Assembly: GCA_002328075.1 (NCBI GenBank)
Contig: DCVT01000044.1
Coordinates: 1 to 64,000, forward strand
Direction: 5' to 3'
DNA length: 64,000 nt
From: Anaerolineales bacterium UBA2181
GTDB taxonomy: Bacteria; Chloroflexota; Anaerolineae; Promineifilales; UBA4811
The notes under the pieces are model-generated. The model was given only the letters and a program-made list of their open reading frames with translations. It ran no database searches and was not told the origin of the DNA. A program made the translations under genes and the position numbers. Below are positions 16,926 to 25,226 of the stretch, one piece after another (positions within the stretch are counted from its first letter, which is position 1; each line of letters opens with the position of its first letter).

Positions 16926-17339
16926 CTACCCGTGGATCAAACGGGGCAGGCAGCGGGTGCACACCCACAGGCTCGCGCCATCATGGCGGCAGGGCAACAG
17001 CACCCCCCTCTCCTCCCCGGTGCCGCATAGATAGCAGGATTGGCTGATCATCCGCTTGCCCCTCGATGCCATCTCGGCCTCGGCCGCGTGTTCATCAAAT
17101 GGGGCGGCCGCGCGCTCCTCGATGCTCAGCGCACCGGTTGGACAGACACCGAGGCAGAAACCCGCCCCGTCGCACAGCTCTTCGCGTACAACCTTGGCCT
17201 TGCCGTCAATCAACACAATCGCCCCTTCGGCGCAGGGGGACACACACAACCCGCACCCGTTGCACAACGCTTCGTCTATTCGAACGATCTGCCGGCGCAC
17301 CAATCGTGGCCGGTCCTCAATCGACACAATGACTGACAT
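16926..17339 (-). CDS. Two-cluster ferredoxin with C-terminal zinc-ribbon-like tail
   Basis: 137 residues. Cluster 1 has the full 'CNGCGLCVSPC' motif. Cluster 2 reads 'CDGAGFCLGVCP', where the second Cys of the usual CxxCxxC is Ala. Relatives with Leu there exist, so a 3-Cys or [3Fe-4S]-like second site is likely. The tail has 'CYLCGTG', 'LPCRHDG' and 'CTRCLPRL', giving enough Cys/His for a zinc knuckle or third cluster. The start at 17339 follows AAGGAGC; the upstream in-frame extension has none. It is first in the leftward NO cluster and a candidate low-potential electron donor for it. Confidence 0.82.
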   Translation of the reverse strand: MSVIVSIEDRPRLVRRQIVRIDEALCNGCGLCVSPCAEGAIVLIDGKAKVVREELCDGAGFCLGVCPTGALSIEERAAAPFDEHAAEAEMASRGKRMISQSCYLCGTGEERGVLLPCRHDGASLWVCTRCLPRLIHG

Positions 17340-17367
17340 TTCTTGCTCCTTGTGGTTCTTGTGGTTC

Positions 17368-17376
17368 ACTATACCA
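17368..17376 (-). promoter_or_regulatory. Extended -10 promoter of the leftward NO-reductase cluster
   Basis: On the minus strand TGG-TATAGT reads 17376-17368, about 28 bases upstream of the ferredoxin ATG. No convincing -35 was found, suggesting an extended -10 or an activator-dependent promoter. No FNR/CRP-type TTGAT-ATCAA palindrome was found in 17340-17760. Confidence 0.5.
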
Positions 17377-17635
17377 TAGCCGACTGGGCCGGTCTGCGAC
17401 ATTAGTCACATCCGCAGCCAGGCCTCCCGTCCGAAACCTGGAAGGTTCACCACCACGATCGGCGCAGCGCAATCGACAACCGCGCCCCGCTGGTCCACCG
17501 GCATTGTTTTGGCTACAATCAAGTGCAGTCGTCGCAACACTGTGGCATGGAGCCCGCCGCCCCGGATCCTGGCGCCCCCAACCGACGGCCGAACACTGCC
17601 CTACTCAACGGCCCGCCGGTTTCTGGTGGCTCCGG

Positions 17636-17666
17636 TTGTGCCTGGACAGACCGGCCGTGCTATACT
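17636..17666 (+). promoter_or_regulatory. Putative promoter of the octaheme cytochrome operon
   Basis: TGC-TATACT (extended -10, hexamer 17661-17666) has a weak TTGTGC 19 bases upstream (17636-17641). It would start near 17673 and give a leader of about 88 bases. It faces away from the leftward promoter at 17368; the 421-base divergent gap has no other recognisable gene. Confidence 0.5.
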
Positions 17667-17760
17667 ATCCAAAGCACGACCGCATCGGGCAGGACGCTTC
17701 AACTCTGCGATGGGGTGCGGGCGTCCGGGTTTGCTGGTGACGAGAGGAGGAGTACGTCTG

Positions 17761-19023
17761 ATGGCCGAAACCGGACCGCCTTTTCGTTCCGTGCGATTGC
17801 TCCTTCTAGGAGGCGCTACTGTCCTCTTGGTGCTGGGCATGGCGCTAATGGCAATGGCCATCGGCCGGGCCGCCATCCCGGCTGAGCGGGCCCGCGTCAA
17901 TGTGCTCGCCCGCAGCGACAACGCCTGCGCCCAATGCCACCGCGACAATTCGCCCGGGATCACCGAGCAATACGGCCATAGCACCATGGCGGTCGCCGCG
18001 GTGACCTGCCAGGATTGCCACGAGGTCCCGGAGGCATACCCAGGCTCGGTGGAGCACGAAGGAACCTACGTGTTGCAGTCGCCCAGCACCGCCCGCTGCG
18101 AGACCTGCCACCAGGTTCAGGTGGCGCAGTTCAATGCCAGCCGCCATGGCCTGCCGGCCTACGTCGCCATGACCGGTGTGGGGATGCTTACCGCCGACCA
18201 GCTGACCCAATACGAATCCATCCCGGAGGGCGGTTTTAGTCCGGACAAATCCCGCAACGCGCTGTACGAACTGGAGGGTCCGGCCATCACCCGGTTTGCG
18301 TGCGAACCCTGCCACAATGTGGGCAGTCCGCACCCAGATGGATCAACCGGCCAGTGCCAAAAGTGTCACCTACGTCACGAATTCAGCCTGGAACAGGCTC
18401 GCAAACCTGAAACCTGCAACGCCTGCCACATCGGTCCGGACCACCCACAGTGGGAGATCTACCAGGAGTCGCCACACGGGATCGCTTATGCCACCGGCGG
18501 CGCCACCTGGAACTGGGAGGCCGAGCCGGGCACGCTGGACGTGACCGACATGCCGGCCGCCACCTGCGCCACCTGTCACATCAGCGGATTCGGCGCCGCG
18601 CCGACTTCGCACGATGTAGGTGATCGGTTGACGTGGTACCTTTTTGCCCCCATCAGCGAACGACGGCCGGACTGGGAGGTCAACCTGAGCCAGATGCAGG
18701 CAGTTTGCGCACAGTGCCACAACGCCGCCTTTGTAAACGAACTATACACGGCGGCCGACGCCGCTACCGAAGCAGTCAACGCCTGGGTGGTGGAGAGCAA
18801 CCAAATCATGGCTCCCCTGCAGGACAACCAGCTTCTCACCGCGGCACCGTTTGACGAACCCATCGACTTTGCCTACTTTAACCTCTGGCACCATTGGGGG
18901 CGGACTGCCAAGTTTGGCGCCTGGATGCAGGGACCAGACTATGTCCAATGGCATGGGGCCTATGAAATTCTTCACGATCTGGCCGAATTGCGGGCCCTGG
19001 CGGCCGAAAAACTGGGTGAGTGA
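17761..19023 (+). CDS. Octaheme c-type cytochrome, hydroxylamine-oxidoreductase-like
   Basis: 420 residues with eight CxxCH heme sites at Cys56, 83, 113, 181, 199, 219, 269 and 316. An N-terminal hydrophobic segment (about residues 11-35) exports or anchors it outside the membrane. The heme count, spacing and C-terminal 'GPDYVQWHG' and 'NLWHHWGR' motifs resemble the HAO/octaheme nitrite reductase group. Members oxidise hydroxylamine or hydrazine, or reduce nitrite or NO to hydroxylamine or ammonia. It is shorter than bacterial-nitrifier HAO. Whether the Tyr in 'GPDY' is the heme cross-linking residue that marks oxidative HAO needs alignment. The start at 17761 follows GAGGAGGAG by eight bases. 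The next gene begins two bases after the stop. Confidence 0.88.
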   Translation: MAETGPPFRSVRLLLLGGATVLLVLGMALMAMAIGRAAIPAERARVNVLARSDNACAQCHRDNSPGITEQYGHSTMAVAAVTCQDCHEVPEAYPGSVEHEGTYVLQSPSTARCETCHQVQVAQFNASRHGLPAYVAMTGVGMLTADQLTQYESIPEGGFSPDKSRNALYELEGPAITRFACEPCHNVGSPHPDGSTGQCQKCHLRHEFSLEQARKPETCNACHIGPDHPQWEIYQESPHGIAYATGGATWNWEAEPGTLDVTDMPAATCATCHISGFGAAPTSHDVGDRLTWYLFAPISERRPDWEVNLSQMQAVCAQCHNAAFVNELYTAADAATEAVNAWVVESNQIMAPLQDNQLLTAAPFDEPIDFAYFNLWHHWGRTAKFGAWMQGPDYVQWHGAYEILHDLAELRALAAEKLGE

Positions 19024-19025
19024 CC

Positions 19026-19922
19026 ATGTACCTCCTGGCCGAGCTCTTTCCCCTGGTTCGACAGGTCCGGCTTCCGATCAACCGCGACCGGGCCATGCTG
19101 ATGCTGCTGGCCCTAATGCAGATGGGCATGGCAGTGGAGGCATACGCCGGGCACCAGATCAGCGGAACGATTGTGCCCAATGAGCGCACTCCTGTCGTGT
19201 TTGGCGCCCTGGCTGCCTTGACCCTGGTACTAAGCGGCGTCTTGGCCCGCCGCCATCACATGACGGCCGCCCTACTGGCCACCATTACCTTCCTGGCCAG
19301 CATCGCGGTTGGGCTCCTGGGCGTCTATTTTCACCTGCGCCGGGTGGTGTTGCCGGCCGCGCCGGCCGGGCAGCTGTTCTCACTGCACCGGTTGATCTGG
19401 GCGCCGCCATTTGTTGCTCCACTCATGTTTGCCCTCATCGGCGTCCTGGGACTGAGCGCAGTGTGGCGGGAAAGTCCGCCTGACAGCGGTGTCCTGATGC
19501 TGCCCGGTGCGCGACGGTTGTTCATGCCTCTCAGCAAAACCCGCGCCTTGTTCCTTTGGGTTGGGCTCGCGTTCCTGGCCACCGTCGTCAGCAGCGTGTT
19601 GGATCACGCACGCGCCAACTTCATTAACCCATGGCTCTGGGCGCCCACATTGGTCGGCACGTTTGCCGCCGGCGTGACCCTTGTGATGGGATTCCTGGAG
19701 CGTCCCAGCCGGAGTGAGCTTTGGGTCTACCTGATAGCGCAGGTACTGATGCTGGTGATCGGACCCATCGGGGCGCTGCTCCACCTGCAGACCAACCTGA
19801 CTGCAGGCGGCGGTCAATGGGTTCTGGAGCGGCTCTTGCGCGGCGCACCGGTGTTAGCGCCGTTGCTGTTCTCCAACATGGGGTTGCTAGGTCTATTGGT
19901 GCTGCTCGATCCGGCCGATTGA
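19026..19922 (+). CDS. Polytopic membrane protein with an internal 4+4 transmembrane duplication; partner of the octaheme cytochrome
   Basis: 298 residues with about eight hydrophobic helices. The two halves align. One half has 'VGLLGVYFHLRR' then 'AAPAGQLFSLHRL' then 'APLMFALIGVLGL'. The other has 'IGPIGALLHLQT' then 'AGGGQWVLERL' then 'APLLFSNMGLLGL'. Each repeat keeps a His just after its first helix ('YAGHQ', 'VLDHA') and a His-Leu at the end of its third. No CxxCH or NrfD/NapC signature is seen. The four conserved His could ligate heme b or contact quinone, making it a candidate quinone module for the preceding cytochrome; this is inference. The ATG at 19026 starts two bases after the cytochrome stop, so the genes are coupled. 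The family was not recognised. Confidence 0.75.
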   Translation: MYLLAELFPLVRQVRLPINRDRAMLMLLALMQMGMAVEAYAGHQISGTIVPNERTPVVFGALAALTLVLSGVLARRHHMTAALLATITFLASIAVGLLGVYFHLRRVVLPAAPAGQLFSLHRLIWAPPFVAPLMFALIGVLGLSAVWRESPPDSGVLMLPGARRLFMPLSKTRALFLWVGLAFLATVVSSVLDHARANFINPWLWAPTLVGTFAAGVTLVMGFLERPSRSELWVYLIAQVLMLVIGPIGALLHLQTNLTAGGGQWVLERLLRGAPVLAPLLFSNMGLLGLLVLLDPAD

Positions 19923-20143
19923 TTCCCCGCCCAACTAATCCGCTCCGACTCGATTGCCGAACTGATTGCGAGCAGACCAAGCCGGAGCGGTGCCAGCGCC
20001 CTCAAAGGCCGCTCGGGCAGTAAATCTGGTCGATCTCCATAGGTCGGTGAACCGCCGTCGTGCCTGCGGCCGGATCGCCAGACCTTCATCCATCCGTTCG
20101 CTGACACCGTCAACAACGTTTCCTTCTGAAACCGCCGAATGCC

Positions 20144-20152
20144 TGCTACAAT
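20144..20152 (+). promoter_or_regulatory. Extended -10 promoter before the dehydrogenase-CoA transferase-UxaA genes
   Basis: TGC-TACAAT (hexamer 20147-20152) lies about 30 bases before the start codon. The -35 region is weak. The 19923-20182 gap holds no other feature that could be recognised. Confidence 0.45.
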
Positions 20153-20182
20153 TGCGCTGGTTTGCACGATTGGAAAGGTAAC

Positions 20183-21145
20183 ATGTCTCAAGAACGCTCT
20201 CTGGCCGACCCCTACGCCCCGACCGACGGCCCGGTGGCGGTGATCGGCGCCGGGGTCATCGGCGCCAGTTGGGGGGCGTTTCTGGCCGCCCACGGCCGCG
20301 TCGTCCGGCTCCACGATCTCGACCCGGAGCGCCTGGCCCGAGGGTTGGCCCAAGCGCGCGATCAGGCGCGCTTTCTGACGGACCATGACCTTGCCGACCC
20401 GGCTCAGGCAGAGACGGGGTTGGCATCGCTGGCGGGCCACGGCACGTTGGCCGAGGCCGTCCGGGATGCTGCCGTGGTGCTGGAATGCGTCGCCGAACGA
20501 TACGACGTCAAGGACGCCGTCTTTAGCGCCGCCGACGCGCACGCTCCGCGCCATGCCCTCTTGGTGACCTGCACCTCCGGACTCTCCATTAGCCGCATCC
20601 AGCAGGCGGCTCGCTACCCCGACCGCTGCCTGGCGGGGCACCCCTACAACCCACCCCACCTCATACCGCTGGTTGAAATCGCGCCCGGCAACCAGACCGC
20701 ACCGGAGGCCCTGACTGCCGCCCATGCCTTTTTCCTCAGCGTCGGCAAAGCGCCGGTCGTCCTCCACCGCGAGGTGCCCGGCTACCTGGCCAACCGCATG
20801 TCGGCCGCCCTGTGGCGCGAGGCGATCAACCTTGTGCTGGACGGGGTCGCCACCGTGGACGACGTGGACCGGGCAATCCGCCTGGGGCCTGGCCTGCGCT
20901 GGGCGGTCATGGGCCCGCACATGCTCTATCACCTGGGCGGTGGGCCGGGCGGCATCCGCCACCACGTAGAGCACCTGCGCCAGGCCAAGGAGGAAACCTG
21001 GCGAGACCTGGCGGCCTGGCACGTCATGCCTCCCGGGTCAGCCGACGCGCTGGAAGCGGGATTGCCGCCGCTGGACCAACTGGCGGCCCTGGCCGACCAG
21101 CGCGACCAGGCGTTGCTGCGGGTGTTGCGGGCGCTGGAACCATAA
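20183..21145 (+). CDS. 3-hydroxyacid/3-hydroxyacyl-CoA dehydrogenase family (carnitine dehydrogenase/lambda-crystallin-like)
   Basis: 320 residues. The N-terminal NAD-binding Rossmann motif 'VAVIGAGVIGASWGA' is followed by the catalytic-His region 'GHPYNPPHLIPLVE'. In L-carnitine dehydrogenase and L-gulonate 3-dehydrogenase relatives this reads GHPFNPPH. The C-terminal helical domain begins near 'PGYLANRM'. Family reaction: NAD-dependent oxidation of a 3-hydroxy acid. The start at 20183 follows GGAAAGGTAAC; an earlier ATG seven codons upstream lacks a site. It is likely co-transcribed with the CoA transferase (85-base gap) and UxaA-like gene, suggesting sugar-acid or hydroxy-acid catabolism. 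Confidence 0.85.
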   Translation: MSQERSLADPYAPTDGPVAVIGAGVIGASWGAFLAAHGRVVRLHDLDPERLARGLAQARDQARFLTDHDLADPAQAETGLASLAGHGTLAEAVRDAAVVLECVAERYDVKDAVFSAADAHAPRHALLVTCTSGLSISRIQQAARYPDRCLAGHPYNPPHLIPLVEIAPGNQTAPEALTAAHAFFLSVGKAPVVLHREVPGYLANRMSAALWREAINLVLDGVATVDDVDRAIRLGPGLRWAVMGPHMLYHLGGGPGGIRHHVEHLRQAKEETWRDLAAWHVMPPGSADALEAGLPPLDQLAALADQRDQALLRVLRALEP

Positions 21146-21230
21146 CTCGAGCCGCCGGTTCGCCTCAATCGGTATCCAACCTGTGCAAAACACCCCACAT
21201 CCACCGCCAGAAACGATGAGAGAGGACAGA

Positions 21231-22454
21231 ATGAACCAACCACTCGCCGGCGTTCGCGTGATTGCGCTGGAGCAGTACATGAGCGCCCCCTACTGCACCC
21301 TCTTGCTGGCAGACGCCGGCGCTGAGGTCATCAAAGTTGAACAGCCCGGCCGGGGCGACCCGCGCCGGTCTATTCCTCCTTTTGCGGCCGACGCCCAAGG
21401 CCAGCAGGTTGCTGGCGGATTCATCGGCTACAACCGCAACAAAAAAAGCCTGGCACTGAACCTGCGCACCCCGGAGGGGCAGCAGATCCTGCGCGATCTG
21501 GTCCGGATCTCGGACGTGGTGGTAGAAAACCTACGGCCGGGCGCAATGGACAAGCTACGGCTGGGTTACCGGGATCTGAAGGCCGTCAACCCGCGGCTGG
21601 TCTACGCCGCGATCTCGGGTTTTGGCCGGCTGGAGGGATTCACCGGACCCTATTCCGACCGGCCGGCATTTGACATTGTGGCCGAGGCCATGAGCGGAGT
21701 CATGAACCTGGTGGGTTTCGCAGACAGACCGCCGTCCTGGACCATCTATGGCATGGCCGACGTTTACACTGGGCAGGTGACCGCTTATGGAGTGATGCTC
21801 GCCCTCTGGGTACGGGAGCGCACCGGGCAGGGGCAGATGGTGGATAGCTCCATGCTGGACAACATGCTGGCGCTCAACGAACGGATGGTGGTCCTCTACT
21901 CGTACACCGGAAAATCGCCGGAGCGCGGGGTTCCCGGCCATGTCTATCCGCGGGGCGCCTTTCTCTGCCGGGATGGCTACCTAGCGCTAAACATCCCGGA
22001 CGAACAACAATGGGAGCGATTGTGCCAGGCCATCGGCCGTCCGGACCTGGTCTGCGACGACCGCACGGCGAACGGAACGGCTCGGTCCCAAAACACCGAC
22101 GTGGTCCGCACGGTCATCGAAGATTGGCTGGCGGACAAGACCCGCTCTGAGGCCGAGGCGCTGCTGCAGGCGCAGGGAGTGCCGGCCGGACCGGTCTACA
22201 CCGCCGAGGACGTCTTTGGCGACCCCCATATAGCCGCCCGACAGATGCTGGTGACGGTGGACGACCCGGTGGCTGGGCCGCGCCAATACGCGCGGACCCC
22301 GCTGCACCTTTCCGCCTCGCCCCAGATTCCGACCGAGCCCGCGCCCCGGTTGGGCGAACACACCCGGCCCGTGTTGGCGGAGCTACTGGGTTACTCGGAG
22401 GAGCAGATCGACCAGTTGGCCACAGCTCAGGTGATCCAGCTCCAGCAAGGGTAG
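21231..22454 (+). CDS. CaiB/BaiF-type family III CoA transferase
   Basis: 407 residues. 'LAGVRVIALEQYMSAPYC' opens the typical fold, 'GADVIKVE'-type context is present as 'GAEVIKVEQPGRGD', and the catalytic Asp is in 'PAFDIVAEAMSG' of the CoA-binding loop. The 'YNRNKKSLALNL' motif is standard for the family. It transfers CoA between carboxylic acids, often for carnitine, oxalate, mesaconate or bile acids; the substrate here is unknown. The start at 21231 is taken after GAGAGGACAG, rather than an ATG 16 codons earlier without a ribosome site. It is flanked by a hydroxyacid dehydrogenase and a UxaA-like dehydratase in the same direction. Confidence 0.88.
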   Translation: MNQPLAGVRVIALEQYMSAPYCTLLLADAGAEVIKVEQPGRGDPRRSIPPFAADAQGQQVAGGFIGYNRNKKSLALNLRTPEGQQILRDLVRISDVVVENLRPGAMDKLRLGYRDLKAVNPRLVYAAISGFGRLEGFTGPYSDRPAFDIVAEAMSGVMNLVGFADRPPSWTIYGMADVYTGQVTAYGVMLALWVRERTGQGQMVDSSMLDNMLALNERMVVLYSYTGKSPERGVPGHVYPRGAFLCRDGYLALNIPDEQQWERLCQAIGRPDLVCDDRTANGTARSQNTDVVRTVIEDWLADKTRSEAEALLQAQGVPAGPVYTAEDVFGDPHIAARQMLVTVDDPVAGPRQYARTPLHLSASPQIPTEPAPRLGEHTRPVLAELLGYSEEQIDQLATAQVIQLQQG

Positions 22455-22520
22455 GCGGAGCGGTCCTGCGGCACGGCGCATCTCTCAGCTCGGAGGACTG
22501 CAAAAAACATAAGGCAGACC

Positions 22521-25226
22521 ATGAACAAGACCAATGGCGCCGCCGGCAAAGAATGGCATTTTGACGAGGTAGCCCGGCTGCCTGCGCCCGGCGACGATGG
22601 GGCGGTGGCCACCCGGCTTCTCGAACCGGGCACCCTCATCCGCCGGGGACATAGCACCCTGGCGGTGAGATTCACGGTGTTGGAAGGGCACCGCTTTGCC
22701 GTCCATCCCGTTCCGGCCGGCGGCGCGCTCCTCTCCTGGGGTCTCCCTTTTGGCATTGCATTGTCCCAGATATCTCCGGGAACAACGCTGGTGAATGCCA
22801 GCACGCTGGAAGAGCTGCTGGCCCGACGCCTGGACCTGGCGCTGCCATCGGCGCCGAACTTTGCCGACCGCATCGTCCCCTACTCGGTGGCGCCCGAGCA
22901 ATTCCATCCCGCTCCGCTCCTGGCCCCGGATCCCGATCCCCGTTCCTTCATGGGGTTCGACCGGGACGGCGACCGGGGCGCCGGCACGCGCAACTATGTC
23001 CTCCTGGTCGGTACCACGTCGGCCGCGGGCGGGTACGTCACGCAGCTGGCCCGCCGCCTACAACCGCTGGCAGCCGCAATCGGAGGCACCCTGGATGGCA
23101 TTGTCCCGCTGGCCCATACAGAGGGCAGCACGCCCAATCCGCTCAACCTGGCACACGTGCTGCGCGTTTTGGCCGGCTGCTGCGTTCACCCCAATGTTGG
23201 CGCCGTCCTGGTGGCCGGCGTCGAAGGGGAGCCACTCACCAATCAGCACCTGCACACCTACCTGGCCGAGCACAACTACCCGCTGGGACAGATGCCGCAC
23301 CACTTTCTGGCGCTTTCTGGCAACTGGGATGCTGACCTGGAGGCCGGCGAGTGCGCGTTGCGGGGCTGGGTGGACTCGGTTGCCCGCACCCCACGTGTGG
23401 CGCTTTCGGCAGCCGGGCTCCGGCTGGCGCTCCAATGTGGCGGCTCGGACGCATTCAGTGGCGTCTCCGGCAACCCGCTCGCCGGCTGGGTGGCTCGCCA
23501 GGCAATACGGCAGGGCGGCTCGGCTAACCTGGCCGAGACCGCCGAACTGATCGGCGCCGAGGCTTACCTGCTGCATCAGACCGCCGACCTGGAGACCGTC
23601 CGCCGCTTCCTGGAGGCCATCGTCCACATCAAGCAGTTGGCCGCCTGGCACGGCATGACCGCCGAGCAGAACGTCACCAGCGGCAACAAGTTCCGCGGCC
23701 TGTACAACATTGCGCTCAAGTCTATCGGTGCTGCTCAAAAGAGACACCCGGAAGTCCGGTTGGAGGCGGTTATCGACTATGCCCAGCCGATGACGCAACC
23801 CGGCCTTTCCTTCATGGACAGCCCGGGACTGGACCTGGAGAGCATTGCCGGTCAGGTGGCAGCCGGATGTAACCTGATCCTCTTTGTCACCGGCAACGGA
23901 TCCATCACCAATTTCCCATTTGTGCCCACCGTCAAAATAGTCACCACCTCCGGCCGGTACCGTGCGCTGGCAGATGAGATGGACGTCAACGCCGGTGCCT
24001 ACCTGGACGGGACCCCCATGGAGACGCTCGGGCGGCAGACCTGGGAACAGGTTCTCCGGGTCGCCTCCGGCCAACCAACCGCCGGCGAGAAGGCGCGACA
24101 CGCCCAGGTCCAACTCTGGCGCAACTGGGCGCAGGCCGACGCCACCGGCCTCCACCAGGACCGGACAACTCAACCGCCGGACGGCCGTCCCATCCCGGTG
24201 GAACCCCTGCAACCGCCCCCCGTGCTTGGCCTGCCGCCCTGGCCCGACCCGCCGGTGGGGCTCATCCTGCCCAACAGCCTCTGCTCAGCCGAGGTTGCCC
24301 GGCTGGCGGCCGAGAGGCTGGAGCGGCGAGGGTTGGGCCGCGACCAGGGGCTCGTTCGATGGGTGGCATTGGCTCACACCGAAGGATGCGGCACGGCGCG
24401 CGGACCGGCCGGTGCGCTGTTCGAACGAACGTTGATCGGCTACCTCACCCACCCTTTGGTCCGGCACGCGCTGCTTGTCGAGCATGGCTGCGAGGTATGG
24501 CTCAACCACCGCGTCCGCACCCGACTGGAGGGCATGGGATTGGAGCCCAACCGCTTTGGTTGGGCAAGCGTCCAGTCCGACGGCGGCCTGAACCGAGTGT
24601 TGGACAGGATCGAAGCGTGGTTTGTCGCCCAATTGGCCGCCGGCCGACCCTTGCGGCCCCAACCAGCCGGAATCGCCGGGCTGCGGTTGGCGGTGCTGAC
24701 CGACGGACCGCTGCCACCAGCGGCCTCCCTGGCCCTCAGCCAACTCACCCAATGGGTCGCCGGCGCTGGCGGCGCTGTCGTACTCCTGGCTTCGGACCCA
24801 CTGGTGCAGACGCCGACCTTCGCCGGCTCGATCTTGGGCAGCCGGCCGCCAACGCCCACCCTGGCTTATGGGCAACCGGCCGGTAACGCCGGACTGCACC
24901 TCATGGAAACCCCCACCAGCCACTGGATCGAGGGCATAACCGGACTGGGAGCCACCGGCGTGAACGTCATGCTCGTTCACGTGGGCCAGCGCCCTCGGCC
25001 GGGCCATCCCATGATCCCCCTTCTCCAGGTGACCACGCTGCCGGCGGTGCAGGCACGCTTTGCGGCCGAACTGGATGCTCCGTCACCCGACGACCCATTT
25101 TGCTGCTCGTCAGATTGGCTCGAGCTGACCGTGGCAGCCGCGGCCGGCCGGCTTCAGGCCCGGGTCCTCCAGCGAGGCGACGTCGCCTTCCAACTCACCC
25201 GCGGCCTGCTCGGGTTTTCGATCTAG
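22521..25226 (+). CDS. Giant UxaA-family (altronate/galactarate dehydratase-like) protein with partial duplication
   Basis: 901 residues, almost twice the usual length. Residues about 1-105 form a SAF-type domain ('VLEGHRFAVHPVPAGG'). Residues about 135-540 are a complete UxaA core: 'GDRGAGTRNYVLLV', 'LAHTEGST', 'MDSPGLDLESIAG' and 'DEMDVNAGAYLDG'. From about 570 a second, partial core follows: 'GLILPNSLCSAEVARL', 'VALAHTEGCG', 'RTLIGYLTHP' and 'LLVEHGCEVWLNH'. About 200 divergent residues close the chain. Normal members use Fe to dehydrate altronate or galactarate. The first core has 'HTEGST' where the second has 'HTEGCG', so active-site residues may be split between the copies. Its stop overlaps that of the convergent SDR gene. 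Confidence 0.8.
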   Translation: MNKTNGAAGKEWHFDEVARLPAPGDDGAVATRLLEPGTLIRRGHSTLAVRFTVLEGHRFAVHPVPAGGALLSWGLPFGIALSQISPGTTLVNASTLEELLARRLDLALPSAPNFADRIVPYSVAPEQFHPAPLLAPDPDPRSFMGFDRDGDRGAGTRNYVLLVGTTSAAGGYVTQLARRLQPLAAAIGGTLDGIVPLAHTEGSTPNPLNLAHVLRVLAGCCVHPNVGAVLVAGVEGEPLTNQHLHTYLAEHNYPLGQMPHHFLALSGNWDADLEAGECALRGWVDSVARTPRVALSAAGLRLALQCGGSDAFSGVSGNPLAGWVARQAIRQGGSANLAETAELIGAEAYLLHQTADLETVRRFLEAIVHIKQLAAWHGMTAEQNVTSGNKFRGLYNIALKSIGAAQKRHPEVRLEAVIDYAQPMTQPGLSFMDSPGLDLESIAGQVAAGCNLILFVTGNGSITNFPFVPTVKIVTTSGRYRALADEMDVNAGAYLDGTPMETLGRQTWEQVLRVASGQPTAGEKARHAQVQLWRNWAQADATGLHQDRTTQPPDGRPIPVEPLQPPPVLGLPPWPDPPVGLILPNSLCSAEVARLAAERLERRGLGRDQGLVRWVALAHTEGCGTARGPAGALFERTLIGYLTHPLVRHALLVEHGCEVWLNHRVRTRLEGMGLEPNRFGWASVQSDGGLNRVLDRIEAWFVAQLAAGRPLRPQPAGIAGLRLAVLTDGPLPPAASLALSQLTQWVAGAGGAVVLLASDPLVQTPTFAGSILGSRPPTPTLAYGQPAGNAGLHLMETPTSHWIEGITGLGATGVNVMLVHVGQRPRPGHPMIPLLQVTTLPAVQARFAAELDAPSPDDPFCCSSDWLELTVAAAAGRLQARVLQRGDVAFQLTRGLLGFSI

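Noticed and set aside
19814..21022. 402-codon minus-strand frame
   Set aside because: It crosses the end of the membrane protein and the dehydrogenase gene in antisense and has no recognisable domain.
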